A stretch of DNA of 64,000 nt from the NCBI GenBank assembly GCA_003712125.1, contig RHLF01000002.1, positions 1,178,001-1,242,000 on the forward strand. The letters are read 5' to 3'. This document shows positions 53,684 through 62,164 of this stretch, one piece after another. Position 1 is the first letter of the stretch. Every line of letters begins with the position of its first letter. The position numbers were made by a program, and so were the translations under genes. The notes under the pieces are model-generated. The model was not told the DNA's origin and did not search any database. It saw nothing but the letters and a program-made list of their open reading frames with translations. This DNA comes from Allomuricauda sp. (GTDB lineage: Bacteria; Bacteroidota; Bacteroidia; Flavobacteriales; Flavobacteriaceae).

Positions 53684-54991
53684 TTAGGGTATGCGTTGAA
53701 TATCAGCCCCAATGGCCCTCAAACGCGTATCAATATTTTCGTACCCTCTATCGATTTGTTCAATATTGTGAATAACCGAAGTGCCTTTGGCCGAAAGCGC
53801 CGCAATTAGAAGTGAAACCCCGGCACGGATATCGGGTGATGTCATGGTCGTTGCCTTTAAAATGGATTTGAAGTCATGGCCAATGACGGTTGCCCTATGG
53901 GGGTCACATAAAATTATTTTAGCTCCCATATCCAATAACTTGTCGACGAAGAACAATCTACTTTCGAACATTTTTTGATGAATCACCACTTCACCTTTGG
54001 CCTGAATGGCCACGACCAAAAGAATACTCAACAGGTCAGGGGTCAAACCTGGCCAGGGCGCATCGGCAATGGTCAAAATTGATCCATCAATATAATTTTG
54101 AACCTCATACCCCTTATGCTGAGGAATGAAAATATCATCGTTTCTTTTTTCAATTTGAATTCCTAGCTTTTGGAAGGCATTCGGGATTTGTCCCAAATCG
54201 GGCCAGCTCACATTTTTGATGGTCAATTCACTTTGGGTCATGGCCGCCAGACCGATCCAACTGCCAATTTCAATCATGTCGGGCAACATGGTGTGTTCCG
54301 TGCCATTTAAACTAGAAACACCCTGAATCGTTAAAAGGTTGGAGCCAATTCCTTCAATCTTTGCTCCCATGCGAACCAACATCTTGCACAATTGTTGCAG
54401 GTAGGGTTCACATGCGGCATTATATATGGTTGTAGTGCCTTCAGCAAGCACAGCGGCCATTACAATATTGGCGGTACCGGTAACAGAGGCCTCATCTAAA
54501 AGCATATAGGTGCCCTTCAGCTTCTCAGCTTCAACACCATAAAAATATTCTTCACGATTGTATCTAAATTTCGCCCCTAATTTTATAAATCCTTCAAAAT
54601 GGGTGTCAAGTCTGCGTCGACCGATTTTATCGCCCCCAGGTTTCGGAATATAACCCTTTCCAAATCTTCCTAAAAGCGGTCCTACCAGCATAATCGAACC
54701 CCGTAGTCCTCTGCCGTCCTTTTTGAAATTATCAGACTGTAGGTAGTCCAAATCGATGGAATCAGCCTGAAAAGAATAAGATCCTTTTCCCTTCTTCTCA
54801 ACCTTTACCCCCAAATCTTTTAGAAGAGCGATGAGCTTATTGACATCAATAATGTCGGGAATGTTATGAATGGTAACCTGATCCGATGTAAGCAATACAG
54901 CGCAAAGTATTTGTAATGCTTCATTCTTTGCACCTTGTGGTGTAATTTCACCCTGCAGCGTGTTACCGCCTACAATCTTAAACGTTGCCAT
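53684..54991 (-). CDS. murA: UDP-N-acetylglucosamine 1-carboxyvinyltransferase (MurA) with Asp at the fosfomycin site
   Basis: First committed step of peptidoglycan synthesis: transfers enolpyruvate from PEP to UDP-GlcNAc. 435 residues. Lys22-Asn23 in GAKNEAL match the substrate-binding pair. PKPGGDKIGRRRLD has Asp121 where E. coli MurA has Cys115 (GGCxIG). The known effect of Asp here, as in Mycobacterium and Chlamydia MurA, is an active enzyme that fosfomycin cannot alkylate. The DUF4290 gene lies 14 nt upstream, so the two probably form an operon. Confidence 0.94.
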   Translation of the reverse strand: MATFKIVGGNTLQGEITPQGAKNEALQILCAVLLTSDQVTIHNIPDIIDVNKLIALLKDLGVKVEKKGKGSYSFQADSIDLDYLQSDNFKKDGRGLRGSIMLVGPLLGRFGKGYIPKPGGDKIGRRRLDTHFEGFIKLGAKFRYNREEYFYGVEAEKLKGTYMLLDEASVTGTANIVMAAVLAEGTTTIYNAACEPYLQQLCKMLVRMGAKIEGIGSNLLTIQGVSSLNGTEHTMLPDMIEIGSWIGLAAMTQSELTIKNVSWPDLGQIPNAFQKLGIQIEKRNDDIFIPQHKGYEVQNYIDGSILTIADAPWPGLTPDLLSILLVVAIQAKGEVVIHQKMFESRLFFVDKLLDMGAKIILCDPHRATVIGHDFKSILKATTMTSPDIRAGVSLLIAALSAKGTSVIHNIEQIDRGYENIDTRLRAIGADIQRIP

Positions 54992-55005
54992 GTACTAGAA
55001 GCGCT

Positions 55006-55644
55006 TTAATGTCTTTTCTTTCTGTTACGTTGGTTCTTTTTACCGTTATTTCGATTCGATTTTTGAGAACGGTTCTTAAGAAATTGATTGCTATCCGTCA
55101 AATCTTCGCCACCTGCCAAATCGATTTCCCCTTTGCTCAATTCCTTTAGATGCTCAAAAATGGCAGAATCTTCAACAGAGTCCTTATTCCAATTTAGGTA
55201 ACATTTTTTCATATGGTTGGCAATGGCGTATTCCAATCCATCACGTAAATCGCCTTTTTCCCATTTGACGGCTACATCGATCATACGCTTGATGTTATTC
55301 CCATAAAAGCGATATTTTGGAAAGTTTTGCGGATATTCCAATGGCTCAGGGCGTTGCTGCAAGGTTTCCTTGGAAGTAATGGGAAATGGAGAATCGACAT
55401 CCAGTTTAAAATCGGACATTATAAAAAGTTGGTCCCAAAGTTTGTGTTGAAAATCAGGAACGTCACGTAAATGGGGTTGCAAATTCCCCATGACGCCGAT
55501 TATGGCTCTTGCAACCTTGTTGCGCTCTTCCTTATCTTCGATTTGAACCGCATAGTCAACCATTTTTTGGAAATGCCTACCATACTCAGGAATATGAAGT
55601 TTTGCGCGCTCAGTGTTGTATTCTAAATTTTCTACTGAATTCAA
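55006..55644 (-). CDS. DUF4290 family protein
   Basis: 212 residues, recognised by NLEYNTERAKLHIPEYGRH and the strongly basic C-terminal tail (NRSQKSNRNNGKKNQ and following). Function unknown; confined to Bacteroidetes as far as I know. The start is TTG at 55644 (MNSVENLEYN); there is no ATG before the conserved core. Often found before murA, as here. The basic tail suggests nucleic acid or ribosome contact (inference). Confidence 0.85.
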   Translation of the reverse strand: MNSVENLEYNTERAKLHIPEYGRHFQKMVDYAVQIEDKEERNKVARAIIGVMGNLQPHLRDVPDFQHKLWDQLFIMSDFKLDVDSPFPITSKETLQQRPEPLEYPQNFPKYRFYGNNIKRMIDVAVKWEKGDLRDGLEYAIANHMKKCYLNWNKDSVEDSAIFEHLKELSKGEIDLAGGEDLTDSNQFLKNRSQKSNRNNGKKNQRNRKKRH

Positions 55645-55722
55645 ATTGGAAAGTTTAATAGATTATTGCTGTAGGTCTTGAAGACGGCTGCAAAATAACA
55701 AAAATATACCACAGAAACCTTT

Positions 55723-56010
55723 TTAAAGCGAAATTACTCCCTCAACCAAAGCGGCTTCCTTGTATTTTTTAATTACCTCATCTGGATTTTGCAGATGCAC
55801 CGTTATAGAAATGCTGGTGTAGGTTCCCTTTTTTGATTTTTTTGATTCAATCACTGCGCCCGTATTGTCAAAAATAGCATTGATCTGACCTATCTTTTTG
55901 GCATCTGTGGGTACAATGAATTTATAGAGGTAATCAGAAGGCCAACGTGTATTTTCAAGAAGTTGTTCTTTAAGTCGATTGTAAAAGTCCTCTGACTTAT
56001 TTTCTTCCAT
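55723..56010 (-). CDS. DUF493 (YbeD-like) family protein
   Basis: 95 residues with the DUF493 pattern: WPSDYLYKFIVPTDAKKIGQI, YTSISITVHLQNPDEVIKKY. YbeD has an ACT-like fold and possible regulatory role in lipoate metabolism or other pathways; nothing firm is known. It is divergent from the ATPase gene (82 bp) and 78 bp upstream of the DUF4290 gene. Confidence 0.85.
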   Translation of the reverse strand: MEENKSEDFYNRLKEQLLENTRWPSDYLYKFIVPTDAKKIGQINAIFDNTGAVIESKKSKKGTYTSISITVHLQNPDEVIKKYKEAALVEGVISL

Positions 56011-56092
56011 AATTTTTTTTTCAAAGATAGGTCTTACCGGGCAATTTTTTTTCCATCAGGCGATTTCCTTACTTTGTATAAAATCAGTTTTT

Positions 56093-56653
56093 TTGAGCAC
56101 TTCACGAATTGTTATTACCGGCGCTCCCGGAACAGGAAAAACCTCGGTCATCGAAGGTCTGGAATCTAAGGGTTTTTACTGTTTTCATGAGATAATTCGC
56201 GATATGACGGCAGAAGCTCGGAAGGAAGACAATGGCCTAGAGCAGGTTAGCAACCCTCTGGTTTTTGTAAAAGATCCTTATGCCTTTAATCATAGTCTCT
56301 TACATGGCAGACTTGAACATTTTGAAAAGTCGCAAGAATTCAAAAGGGATATTTGTTTTTTTGATCGCGGCATTCCTGATGTGCTGGCATACATGGATTT
56401 TTTTGATCAAGAATATGCGCAAGATTTCGTTTCCATCAGTCAAGAAAACCGGTATGATGCCATTTTTATTCTTCCCCCTTGGAAAGAGATCTATACCTCG
56501 GACAACGAACGCCTTGAAACCTTCATCGAATCAGAGAAAATTCATGACCACCTTTTTGAAACCTATCAACGCTTTGGTTATGAACCCATTACCGTTCCCA
56601 AAACAACGGTCAAGCAACGTGTTTCCTTTGTACTTGAACAATTGAATTTGTAG
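56093..56653 (+). CDS. P-loop AAA-type ATPase/kinase-like protein
   Basis: 186 residues with a Walker A motif GAPGTGKTS and a Walker B-like FFDRGIPD. This belongs to the small AAA_28 P-loop group of unknown function (putative nucleotide or small-molecule kinases). The start is TTG at 56093; the next candidate lies beyond the P-loop. recQ follows after 2 nt, so both are one unit. Confidence 0.8.
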   Translation: MSTSRIVITGAPGTGKTSVIEGLESKGFYCFHEIIRDMTAEARKEDNGLEQVSNPLVFVKDPYAFNHSLLHGRLEHFEKSQEFKRDICFFDRGIPDVLAYMDFFDQEYAQDFVSISQENRYDAIFILPPWKEIYTSDNERLETFIESEKIHDHLFETYQRFGYEPITVPKTTVKQRVSFVLEQLNL

Positions 56654-56655
56654 CA

Positions 56656-58551
56656 TTGGGAGAGCCAAAAAAGATTTTACAAGAAATTTGGGGACACCAA
56701 GACTTCAAGGGTTCCCAACTAAAGGTTATCAATGGGCTTCTTGAAAACACGGATGTCTTGGCCTTGATGCCCACTGGAGGGGGAAAATCGCTCTGCTATC
56801 AAGTACCCGCTTTAAGCCGAGAGGGAATTTGTATTGTGGTATCTCCACTACTTGCCTTGATTCAGAACCAGGTGGATGTACTTAAGAAAAAAGGCATTAA
56901 AGCAATGGCCATTACAGGGGGCATTTCGTATGAAGAACTTGATCAACGGTTAGATAACTGTGTGTACGGTAACTATAAATTTCTTTATCTCTCACCAGAA
57001 AGACTTCAACAGCCCATTGTTCAGGAACGTCTTACACAGATGAACGTCTCCATCATCGCTATTGATGAGGCACATTGTATTTCACAATGGGGTCATGATT
57101 TCAGGCCCGCCTATTTACATTGTCACGTGTTAAGGCAATTAGCGCCGAAAGCACCCTTTATTGCGCTTACGGCGACAGCGACCGAAAGGGTTGTCAAGGA
57201 TATTTTGGAAAACCTCGAGATGAAGCAACCTTTAATTGCTCGCGATTCGTTTACTCGTAAAAACTTGGCCTTTAAGGTAAGGCAACTGCAAGACAAACGA
57301 TATGCTCTTTACAATGCACTGAAAACCACAAAAGAAAGTGCCATCGTATATGTGGGAACACGAAAAAAAACCCAAGAACTAAGTACCTTTTTAGAACAAA
57401 AAAAAATTGCAGCTGATTTTTTTCACGGAGGGTTGACGCAAGACGAAAAAAAGACCAAACTCAATCGTTGGCTTATGGGTACCACTCAGGTAATGGTTGC
57501 CACTAACGCCTTCGGCATGGGAATAGACAAATCGAATGTTCAAGCTGTGGTCCACTTTCGAATACCGGACAGCTTAGAGAACTATTTTCAAGAGGCTGGT
57601 CGGGCAGGGCGTGATGGTCGTAAAGCCGAGGTGCTACTTCTAACCAATGAGGAGGATAAAGAACAAGCGAAACGCCAATACTTGGGTATGTTTCCGGATT
57701 TGAAATTTTTGAAAAACCTGTACAAAAACCTAAACAATCACTTTCAAATTGCCTACGGTGAGGGTAGTGGATCAAGTTTCGACTTCAATTTCGACGCCTT
57801 CTGTACGCATTACAAATTAAATCCGCACTTGGCCCATAATGGTCTTAAACTACTTGATCAGCATGCTGTGATAGCACTTTCAGAATCATTTCGAAAAAGA
57901 AGCACCGTCAAGTTCTTGACCGGAAAAGAAAATTTATTCCATTATCTCGAAAACAATCCATCAATGAACAAAATTGTCCAATCCTTGTTGAGGACCTATG
58001 GCGGACTGTTTGACTTTGAGACTAAAATTGATGTGGATCTGATTGAAAAAAAAGTGGCTACGCCGGCAAATAAGGTTTTTGAATCCCTTGAGAAGTTAGA
58101 AAGTGATGGTATTATTATGTGTAATCTTCACCAAACCGATTTGCAAATCACCTTTTTAGTCCCCCGAGAGGATGAAAAGACCTTAAACAGATTCTCAACA
58201 AAAATCGAGGATTTATTGGAACGCAAAAAAGAACTATTCCAGGCCATGCTTGCCTACAGTGAAAATACCTCAATGTGTCGAAGTACGTTTATTTTAAAAT
58301 ACTTTGGTGAAGATCCACAAGAAGATTGTGGTATATGTGATATTTGTATGGAGAATTTGGCTCCTACGGGAGGTTCCATGCAATCAATTAAGAACAAGCT
58401 TTTGGAACAGACCAAAAAACGCCCCTATAGCTCGCGTGAATTGGCATCATTATTGAATATTGAAGAGGGCCAATTATTGCCAGCATTGAAAGAATTATTG
58501 GAAGACGAACTTTTGACATTAACCCATACGAATGCCTATAAATTCAACTAA
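56656..58551 (+). CDS. recQ: RecQ-family ATP-dependent DNA helicase
   Basis: 3'-5' helicase of 631 residues. Motifs in order: PTGGGKSLCYQ (I), DEAHCISQWGHDFRP (II), TATATERV (III), ATNAFGMGIDKSNV (V), QEAGRAGRDG (VI), the RQC zinc site CRSTFILKYFGEDPQEDCGICDIC, and a winged helix at the end. There is no clear HRDC domain, so it is a shorter RecQ. TTG start at 56656, 2 nt after the ATPase stop. Its end overlaps fmt by 20 nt. Confidence 0.93.
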   Translation: MGEPKKILQEIWGHQDFKGSQLKVINGLLENTDVLALMPTGGGKSLCYQVPALSREGICIVVSPLLALIQNQVDVLKKKGIKAMAITGGISYEELDQRLDNCVYGNYKFLYLSPERLQQPIVQERLTQMNVSIIAIDEAHCISQWGHDFRPAYLHCHVLRQLAPKAPFIALTATATERVVKDILENLEMKQPLIARDSFTRKNLAFKVRQLQDKRYALYNALKTTKESAIVYVGTRKKTQELSTFLEQKKIAADFFHGGLTQDEKKTKLNRWLMGTTQVMVATNAFGMGIDKSNVQAVVHFRIPDSLENYFQEAGRAGRDGRKAEVLLLTNEEDKEQAKRQYLGMFPDLKFLKNLYKNLNNHFQIAYGEGSGSSFDFNFDAFCTHYKLNPHLAHNGLKLLDQHAVIALSESFRKRSTVKFLTGKENLFHYLENNPSMNKIVQSLLRTYGGLFDFETKIDVDLIEKKVATPANKVFESLEKLESDGIIMCNLHQTDLQITFLVPREDEKTLNRFSTKIEDLLERKKELFQAMLAYSENTSMCRSTFILKYFGEDPQEDCGICDICMENLAPTGGSMQSIKNKLLEQTKKRPYSSRELASLLNIEEGQLLPALKELLEDELLTLTHTNAYKFN

Positions 58552-59503
58552 GGAAAAACGCAATCTCCGCATTGTATTCATGGGGACACCAGACTTTGCG
58601 GTAAAAAGTCTTGATGCCCTATACGAGGCTGGTTACAATATAGTAGGTGTGATTACAGCGCCTGACAGGCCAGCAGGACGCGGCAGAAAAGTACAGTATT
58701 CGGCTGTTAAAAAATATGCCCTGGGCAAAGACCTTCGCTTACTTCAGCCTACCAACTTAAAAGACGTAGATTTTCTAAACGAATTGAAGGGTTTACAGGC
58801 GAATCTACAAGTCGTGGTCGCTTTTCGAATGCTACCTAAAGTTGTATGGCAACTCCCAGAATTTGGCACGTTTAATCTTCATGCCTCCCTACTTCCCGAT
58901 TATCGCGGTGCAGCACCCATCAATTGGGCAATCATTAACGGTGAGCAAGAAACAGGGGTTACCACATTTTTTATCGATGAAAAAATTGATACCGGTCAGA
59001 TCATTTTACAAGAAAAAACAGTGATTGGAAGTGAGGAAACCGCGGGAAGTCTTCACGATAAGTTGATGCATCAAGGGGCAGCCCTGGTCATTCAAACCCT
59101 TCAGTTGATCGAAGAGGATCGGGTTAGAGCTATTTCACAAAAGGAGGCTAGTACGGTAAAGTCAGCACCAAAACTATTTAAGGAAACATGTCAAATCGAC
59201 TGGAACCAAAGTTTGGACACGATATATAACCATATTCGCGGTTTAAGCCCCTACCCAACCGCATGGACCTATTTATATGACGAGGACCAAAAACAAATTC
59301 TTAAACTGTATGAGGTAAGAAAAGAACTGGAACCGCATACTTATAAGGTCGGTCAGGTAATTGTAGCAAAGAAAATGTTGAAGATTGCGGTTCACCAAGG
59401 TTATATCGTACTTGAAAAAATTCAACTGGAAGGTAAAAAGGCCATGCCTGTAAAAGAGCTTCTTAATGGACTTCGGCTTTCGGAAAAGGCAAATGTTCGC
59501 TAA
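58532..59503 (+). CDS. fmt: Methionyl-tRNA formyltransferase
   Basis: Adds the formyl group to Met-tRNA for initiation. 323 residues: FMGTPDFAVKSL, the catalytic FNLHASLLPDYRGAAPINW (HxSLLPxxRG) and the later IDTGQIILQ. The C-terminal OB domain follows at about 215-320. It starts inside the end of recQ, so translation is coupled. The last gene of the ATPase-recQ-fmt unit; no hairpin follows at once. Confidence 0.95.
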   Translation: MPINSTKEKRNLRIVFMGTPDFAVKSLDALYEAGYNIVGVITAPDRPAGRGRKVQYSAVKKYALGKDLRLLQPTNLKDVDFLNELKGLQANLQVVVAFRMLPKVVWQLPEFGTFNLHASLLPDYRGAAPINWAIINGEQETGVTTFFIDEKIDTGQIILQEKTVIGSEETAGSLHDKLMHQGAALVIQTLQLIEEDRVRAISQKEASTVKSAPKLFKETCQIDWNQSLDTIYNHIRGLSPYPTAWTYLYDEDQKQILKLYEVRKELEPHTYKVGQVIVAKKMLKIAVHQGYIVLEKIQLEGKKAMPVKELLNGLRLSEKANVR

Positions 59504-59550
59504 AGGCGCATCAATACTGGGCTTACGAAATTCACCGAAAAAAGCCGGTT

Positions 59551-59581
59551 TTATCAACAAACAGCCCAAGTTATCAACAAA
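59551..59581. repeat. Two TTATCAACAAA direct repeats, 20 bp apart
   Basis: TTATCAACAA at 59551-59560 and 59571-59580, each followed by A. The nine-mer TTATCAACA differs from the DnaA box TTATCCACA at one position. They lie in the fmt-HU gap, upstream of the HU promoter. No AT-rich unwinding element or dnaA gene is near. Confidence 0.4.
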
Positions 59582-59603
59582 AACGGGGATTTCCCTTGAT
59601 TTT

Positions 59604-59635
59604 ACTTGCTTCGCAGGCAAATCCATATAAATTTG
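59604..59635 (+). promoter_or_regulatory. Promoter of the HU gene
   Basis: ACTTG (59604-59608), exactly 19 nt, TAAATTTG (59628-59635): good fit to the Bacteroidetes consensus. Predicted start near 59642, leader of about 38 nt. Confidence 0.7.
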
Positions 59636-59679
59636 TCGAGCATTAAAATTATATAAACAACAATTAATTTAATTCCATT

Positions 59680-59952
59680 ATGAACAAAACAGAATTGATT
59701 GATGCGATGGCCGCTGATGCTGGCATCACAAAGGCAGCCGCCAAAAAAGCATTGGAATCTTTCTTAGGAAACGTAGAAGGTTCATTGAAAAAAGGAAACA
59801 GAGTTTCCTTGGTTGGGTTTGGCTCTTGGTCTGTTTCTAGAAGAAATGCAAGGGAAGGTAGAAATCCACAAACAGGACAAACTATTCAAATTGCAGCTAA
59901 AAATGTTGTAAAGTTTAAGGCAGGTGCAGAATTAGGCAACGCAGTAAACTAG
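59680..59952 (+). CDS. hup: HU-family DNA-binding protein
   Basis: 90-residue histone-like protein with the canonical fold: MNKTELIDAMAADAGITKAAAKKALESF, VSLVGFGSWSVSRRNAREGRNPQTGQ and IAAKNVVKFKAGAEL. Binds and bends DNA as a dimer; a main nucleoid protein. Single gene with its own promoter and terminator. Confidence 0.96.
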   Translation: MNKTELIDAMAADAGITKAAAKKALESFLGNVEGSLKKGNRVSLVGFGSWSVSRRNAREGRNPQTGQTIQIAAKNVVKFKAGAELGNAVN

Positions 59953-59973
59953 TCTATACTTCTAAAAATTTTG

Positions 59974-60004
59974 AAAGCACCTCCTTTGGGAGGTGCTTTT
60001 TTGT
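59974..60004 (+). terminator. Terminator of the HU gene
   Basis: AAAGCACCTCC-TTT-GGGAGGTGCTTT, followed by TTTTG. Confidence 0.88.
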
Positions 60005-60013
60005 TTTCTGACT

Positions 60014-60045
60014 TTTTGCATATTACTTATATTGTATTACATTTA
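60014..60045 (+). promoter_or_regulatory. Promoter of the yqgE gene
   Basis: TTTTG (60014-60018), 19 nt, TACATTTA (60038-60045), one mismatch from TAnnTTTG. Predicted start about 13 nt before the ATG. Confidence 0.6.
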
Positions 60046-60064
60046 AATAGGTCATAAAACTATT

Positions 60065-60625
60065 ATGGTAAGTTCTTCACCTGAAAAAGGAAAGTTGTTG
60101 ATAGCAGAGCCCACTTTGACGGGTGATGTGTCTTTTAACAGGTCTGTGGTGCTTATTGCGGAACACAATGAGGAAGGTTCCGTAGGGTTTATCCTCAATA
60201 AGCCTTTGGAATACGAAATCAGTGATTTGATCGCAGAAATCAAAGTACCCTTCAAAGTTTTTAATGGCGGTCCTGTGGAGCAGGACAATCTTTACTTCAT
60301 TCACAAAGTACCGCATTTGATTGAAGGAAGCATCGAAATATCCGATGGTATTTATTGGGGAGGCGATTTTGACAAAACCATCGAACTTATCAATGACCAA
60401 ACCATTACTGAAAATGACATTCGTTTCTTCTTGGGGTATTCGGGATGGGCTTCTTTGCAATTGGACCAAGAACTCTCTTCAAAATCATGGGTGGTGGTTC
60501 AAAACGAATACCAAAGCAACATCATTCAAAAGCCTGCAAATGCCTTTTGGAAAGAAAAAATGCTTGAACTGGGTGGTGACTATTTGATCTGGTCCAACTC
60601 TCCTGAAAACCCAACTCTTAATTAG
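60065..60625 (+). CDS. YqgE/AlgH family protein
   Basis: 186 residues with the family pattern: KGKLLIAEPTLTGDVSFNRSVVLI, GSVGFILNKPL, FNGGPVEQDNLYFIH, FLGYSGWASLQLDQEL. AlgH was named for an effect on alginate genes in Pseudomonas, but the biochemical role is unknown. Its stop overlaps that of the aminotransferase gene by 8 nt tail to tail. Confidence 0.92.
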   Translation: MVSSSPEKGKLLIAEPTLTGDVSFNRSVVLIAEHNEEGSVGFILNKPLEYEISDLIAEIKVPFKVFNGGPVEQDNLYFIHKVPHLIEGSIEISDGIYWGGDFDKTIELINDQTITENDIRFFLGYSGWASLQLDQELSSKSWVVVQNEYQSNIIQKPANAFWKEKMLELGGDYLIWSNSPENPTLN

Positions 60626-61472
60626 GTTGCCCCAACCGGGCTTGGGCATTGAGTTTTCCAATCAAATCTTGGGCTGTTGTCGACTGAAAATCTTTCTTTC
60701 TATAGCGGGTAACAGATTGAATGCCCATAATTACATTAGTAATAAAAATTTCATCCGCCTTTTGAAGTTCAAAGGGCGAGATACTTTCTTCTGTAATTGT
60801 ATAATCAGGATGTTTTTGAAGGATTTGGATAATTTTCTTTCTTAATATGCCATCCAAGCAGCCGTCTTTTAGGGGAGGTGTCTTTACCCCTTGTTCGTTT
60901 ACCAAGAATACATTCCCATTAATGGCCTCTATAACTTTCTTTTCATGGTTTAACAACAGGCAATTGTCGTAGCCGTTTTCCTTGGCGAATACCGAAGCTA
61001 CGGTATGAATGATCTTGTTATTTGTCTTTAGATTGGTCAACATATCGGCATTGACATAGAAATCTTTAAAAAGCTCTACCTCATAGGCCGATTCATTATG
61101 CAAATAAAAAGGCGATTGTAGCGGTGCACATTCAATAACATAACCGATATCATTGGTATGGGGTTCATAATACCCACCGTCTTCACGGTAGACACTAAAT
61201 CTAGCTCGAACTACGGTTCTTGAAAGGTCAGATGCACGAACAGTCTTCAACAATTCTTGCTGAAAAAACTCCATGGTAAAATTCATGGGGATTTCCATCC
61301 GCAATATGCGCATTGAGGACATCAATCTGAAATAATGGTCCTCTAAAAAGTAGGGAACCCCATTAACAATTCGGACCGTTTCGAAAAGGGCGTCACCATA
61401 TCGAAATCCGCGATTTTGATGGTTAAAAAATTTTGACTCGGCTGAAACGAGCGTACCATTTAGATTTACCAT
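60618..61472 (-). CDS. Class IV aminotransferase (aminodeoxychorismate lyase / branched-chain aminotransferase-like)
   Basis: 284 residues of PLP fold type IV. FNHQNRGFRYGDALFETVRI and EDHYFRL at the N-terminus, Lys in KTNNKIIHTVAS as PLP anchor, and FITNVIMGIQSV near the end. Size and lack of a branched-chain signature favour PabC-like lyase over IlvE, but D-amino acid aminotransferases look alike. A terminator-like hairpin ends directly before its ATG, so its mRNA probably starts inside that region. Confidence 0.83.
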   Translation of the reverse strand: MVNLNGTLVSAESKFFNHQNRGFRYGDALFETVRIVNGVPYFLEDHYFRLMSSMRILRMEIPMNFTMEFFQQELLKTVRASDLSRTVVRARFSVYREDGGYYEPHTNDIGYVIECAPLQSPFYLHNESAYEVELFKDFYVNADMLTNLKTNNKIIHTVASVFAKENGYDNCLLLNHEKKVIEAINGNVFLVNEQGVKTPPLKDGCLDGILRKKIIQILQKHPDYTITEESISPFELQKADEIFITNVIMGIQSVTRYRKKDFQSTTAQDLIGKLNAQARLGQPN

Positions 61473-61499
61473 AAAAAAAGTCCCTTTTTTCTAGGGACC
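61473..61499 (-). terminator. Terminator of the START-like gene, touching the next start codon
   Basis: Minus strand: GGTCCC, loop TAGAAAAAA, GGGAC and seven T, the last T directly followed by the ATG at 61472. A -7 match TATCTTTG (61499-61506) overlaps its 5' side. Confidence 0.7.
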
Positions 61500-61525
61500 A
61501 AAGATACATTTTAGCAAGCAACCGT

Positions 61526-61909
61526 TTAGGTAGATCCCAAAACCTGTTTCAAATCTGAAATTTGATTTTCCCAAAGCATTTTTGCCTCATCTATCTCATC
61601 CTCCTCGGCGAAATCGGTAATGAACAACGAAACGTCCTTGGTTATTTCATCTACGATAATGCGCATTTCGAAAAAGCTATCATCTTCATTATCTTCCCAA
61701 GCGAATTTTACAAACTCATCGCTTTTACGCTTCAACATTTTGGCAGTTTCTTCAGCACCGTCCCAAATGAAATTGAATTTTTCGCCCCTAGAATTCACAT
61801 TATCAGCAAACCATTCCGAAAGACCGGATGGTGTAGAAATATATTGATAGAGCATTTGAGGTGATGCTTGTATCACAAATTCTATTTCAAATTTTGTTTT
61901 GTCGCCCAT
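61526..61909 (-). CDS. START-like (SRPBCC) domain protein
   Basis: About 127 residues: KFEIEFVIQASPQMLYQYIS, SGLSEWFADNV and a C-terminal helix, as in the AHA1/SRPBCC-like proteins conserved across Bacteroidetes. ATG 61909 (MGDKTKF) is preferred to a TTG at 61933, because family members begin there. Ligand and role unknown. Confidence 0.85.
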   Translation of the reverse strand: MGDKTKFEIEFVIQASPQMLYQYISTPSGLSEWFADNVNSRGEKFNFIWDGAEETAKMLKRKSDEFVKFAWEDNEDDSFFEMRIIVDEITKDVSLFITDFAEEDEIDEAKMLWENQISDLKQVLGST

Positions 61910-61990
61910 TGGCCGTTTTTTACTTGATGACAATTATATACATTTTGGAAATATAAAAAAATAAAAACCAAATAATAAAACAATCTGGTT

Positions 61991-62023
61991 TTTTGATTCA
62001 GCGAAAATTAACGATTATATTTG
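61991..62023 (+). promoter_or_regulatory. Promoter of tRNA-Met
   Basis: TTTTG (61991-61995, in a run of six T), 20 nt, TATATTTG (62016-62023): near-perfect Bacteroidetes promoter. Predicted start about 14 nt before the tRNA. Confidence 0.75.
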
Positions 62024-62043
62024 CACCCGCTTAGAAGCACCAT

Positions 62044-62117
62044 GGCGAGGTAGCTCAGGTGGTTAGAGCGCAGGATTCATAACCCTGAGGTCGGGGGTTC
62101 AAGTCCCCCTCTCGCTA
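62044..62117 (+). tRNA. tRNA-Met (CAU)
   Basis: Acceptor GGCGAGG/TCTCGCT with G-U at the ends, D arm GCTCAGGTGGTTAGAGC, anticodon loop TTCATAA (CAT), T arm GGGGG-TTCAAGT-CCCCC. It lacks the C1-A72 mismatch and GGG/CCC anticodon stem of initiators, so it is an elongator. A lysidine-modified Ile tRNA cannot be excluded by anticodon alone. No CCA is encoded. Confidence 0.93.
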
Positions 62118-62120
62118 CAA

Positions 62121-62147
62121 AAGCCCCATAGAAATGGGGCTTTTTTT
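62121..62147 (+). terminator. Terminator of tRNA-Met
   Basis: AAGCCCCAT-AGAA-ATGGGGCTT followed by TTTTT. Confidence 0.88.
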
Positions 62148-62164
62148 ATGAAGTATGTTTTAGT

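Noticed and set aside
59551-59640. Replication origin at the fmt-HU gap
   Set aside because: Only two DnaA-like 9-mers, no cluster, no unwinding element, no dnaA/dnaN nearby; not enough for an origin call.
60077-60469. 130-residue minus-strand frame
   Set aside because: Antisense to yqgE, which has clear family motifs and a promoter.
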